DNA from: Desulfosarcina sp.
GTDB lineage: Bacteria; Desulfobacterota; Desulfobacteria; Desulfobacterales; Desulfosarcinaceae
Direction of reading: 5' to 3'
Assembly: GCA_030642405.1 (NCBI GenBank)
Contig: DAOWNV010000149.1
Span: 1-6,980, forward strand
Length of the DNA stretch: 6,980 bases
The notes under the pieces were generated by a model. It was not told where the DNA came from. It made no database searches and saw only the letters and a program-made list of their open reading frames with translations. The position numbers and the translations under genes are program-made. Numbering within the stretch: position 1 is the first letter of the stretch; every line of letters starts with the position of its first letter. Positions 6,678-6,980 of this stretch are shown here, piece by piece.

Positions 6678-6787
6678 CTTTTCTTTACTGAAAGCATTTT
6701 TGATGCCATTAAGAGAGGCGTTTCGATAAATAGCAAGGCAATTATGTGTATGGCCGGCATCCTTTGTATTTCCTTAATTGAGAGTTC

Positions 6788-6980
6788 ATGACCATGATTT
6801 CTTCGGAAACAGTCGCCATTGCATGTGGTTTGAGCAGCGCCATAGTTTGGGGCGCAGGAGATTTTGCCGGTGGATTTGCCAGTCGACGTGGGAACACCTT
6901 TTCCGTAATTTTGTTTTCTCAATTGATTGGCGGCAGCCTGCTGCTGGTTCTTGCGGCAATTTTTGCCCAAGGAGTGCCTC
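6788..6980 (+). CDS. EamA/DMT-family membrane transporter (N-terminal part, runs off the right edge)
   Basis: From the ATG at 6788, 64 complete codons stay open to the edge; an in-frame TGA at 6779 limits the start to 6788 or the second ATG at 6794, and only a weak GAGAG ribosome site is present. The peptide has a first membrane helix (about 8-24) with the phrase VWGAGDFAGGFASRRG. This closely matches the N-terminus of drug/metabolite transporter (EamA) proteins, where a Trp-Gly-x-x-Asp-Phe-x-Gly-Gly stretch leads into a basic loop. A second hydrophobic helix follows (about 40-62). Full family members have about 10 helices and 280-300 residues. The substrate cannot be told. The gene is divergent from the motA-like gene, with 131 bp between their called starts. 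Confidence 0.75.
   Translation, partial: MTMISSETVAIACGLSSAIVWGAGDFAGGFASRRGNTFSVILFSQLIGGSLLLVLAAIFAQGVP

Noticed and set aside
6653..6970. Minus-strand open frame of 105 codons across the right end
   Set aside because: Most of it is antisense to the DMT transporter, whose N-terminal motif is clear. Only its last 19 codons are of interest, for the possible link to the motA-like gene.

Overview
The window looks like an ordinary chromosomal stretch from a Gram-negative bacterium. It encodes a periplasmic Spy/CpxP-type protein, a BaeS/BaeR-like envelope-stress two-component system, a ClsA-type cardiolipin synthase, and a proton-channel pair whose B subunit carries an OmpA-type peptidoglycan-binding domain. 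Base composition is moderate and fairly even by eye. I saw no insertion sequence, integrase, tRNA, rRNA, CRISPR array or phage gene. Gene content and protein style would suit a deltaproteobacterium (Desulfobacterota), but no marker here fixes the taxon, so that is only an inference.

Layout. Positions 1-458 (minus) are the 5' part of a Spy/CpxP/ZraP-family periplasmic protein that runs off the left edge. After a 140-bp divergent intergenic region comes a sensor kinase/response regulator operon on the plus strand (599-2029 and 2034-2717), recognisable as BaeS and BaeR. Facing it on the minus strand is a full-length cardiolipin synthase (2803-4239). A second divergent region (4240-4403) separates this from a small secreted DUF4124 protein with a long coiled coil (4404-4892, plus). 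That gene ends 6 bp from the end of a minus-strand MotA/MotB-like pair (motA-like 5808-6656, motB-like 4899-5804). At the right edge the first 64 codons of an EamA/DMT-family transporter start on the plus strand at 6788.

How it fits together. The left third reads as a self-contained envelope-stress module. The membrane kinase and its regulator sit divergently from a Spy-like chaperone, and in E. coli spy is a direct BaeR target. The shared intergenic region holds an 18-bp sequence (504-521, read on the minus strand) that matches the published E. coli BaeR box at 14 of 18 positions. The rest of the window also concerns the envelope: phospholipid synthesis, a coiled-coil periplasmic protein and a peptidoglycan-anchored ion channel. 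These genes are in separate transcription units, and co-function is not shown.

I did not find a clearly new system. The points most worth a second look are the BaeR-box candidate, the motA-like gene with no ATG start and a T-TTT-TTA heptamer that would join it to an upstream ATG frame, and the 15-bp tandem repeat encoding a Thr-Pro linker in the motB-like protein.
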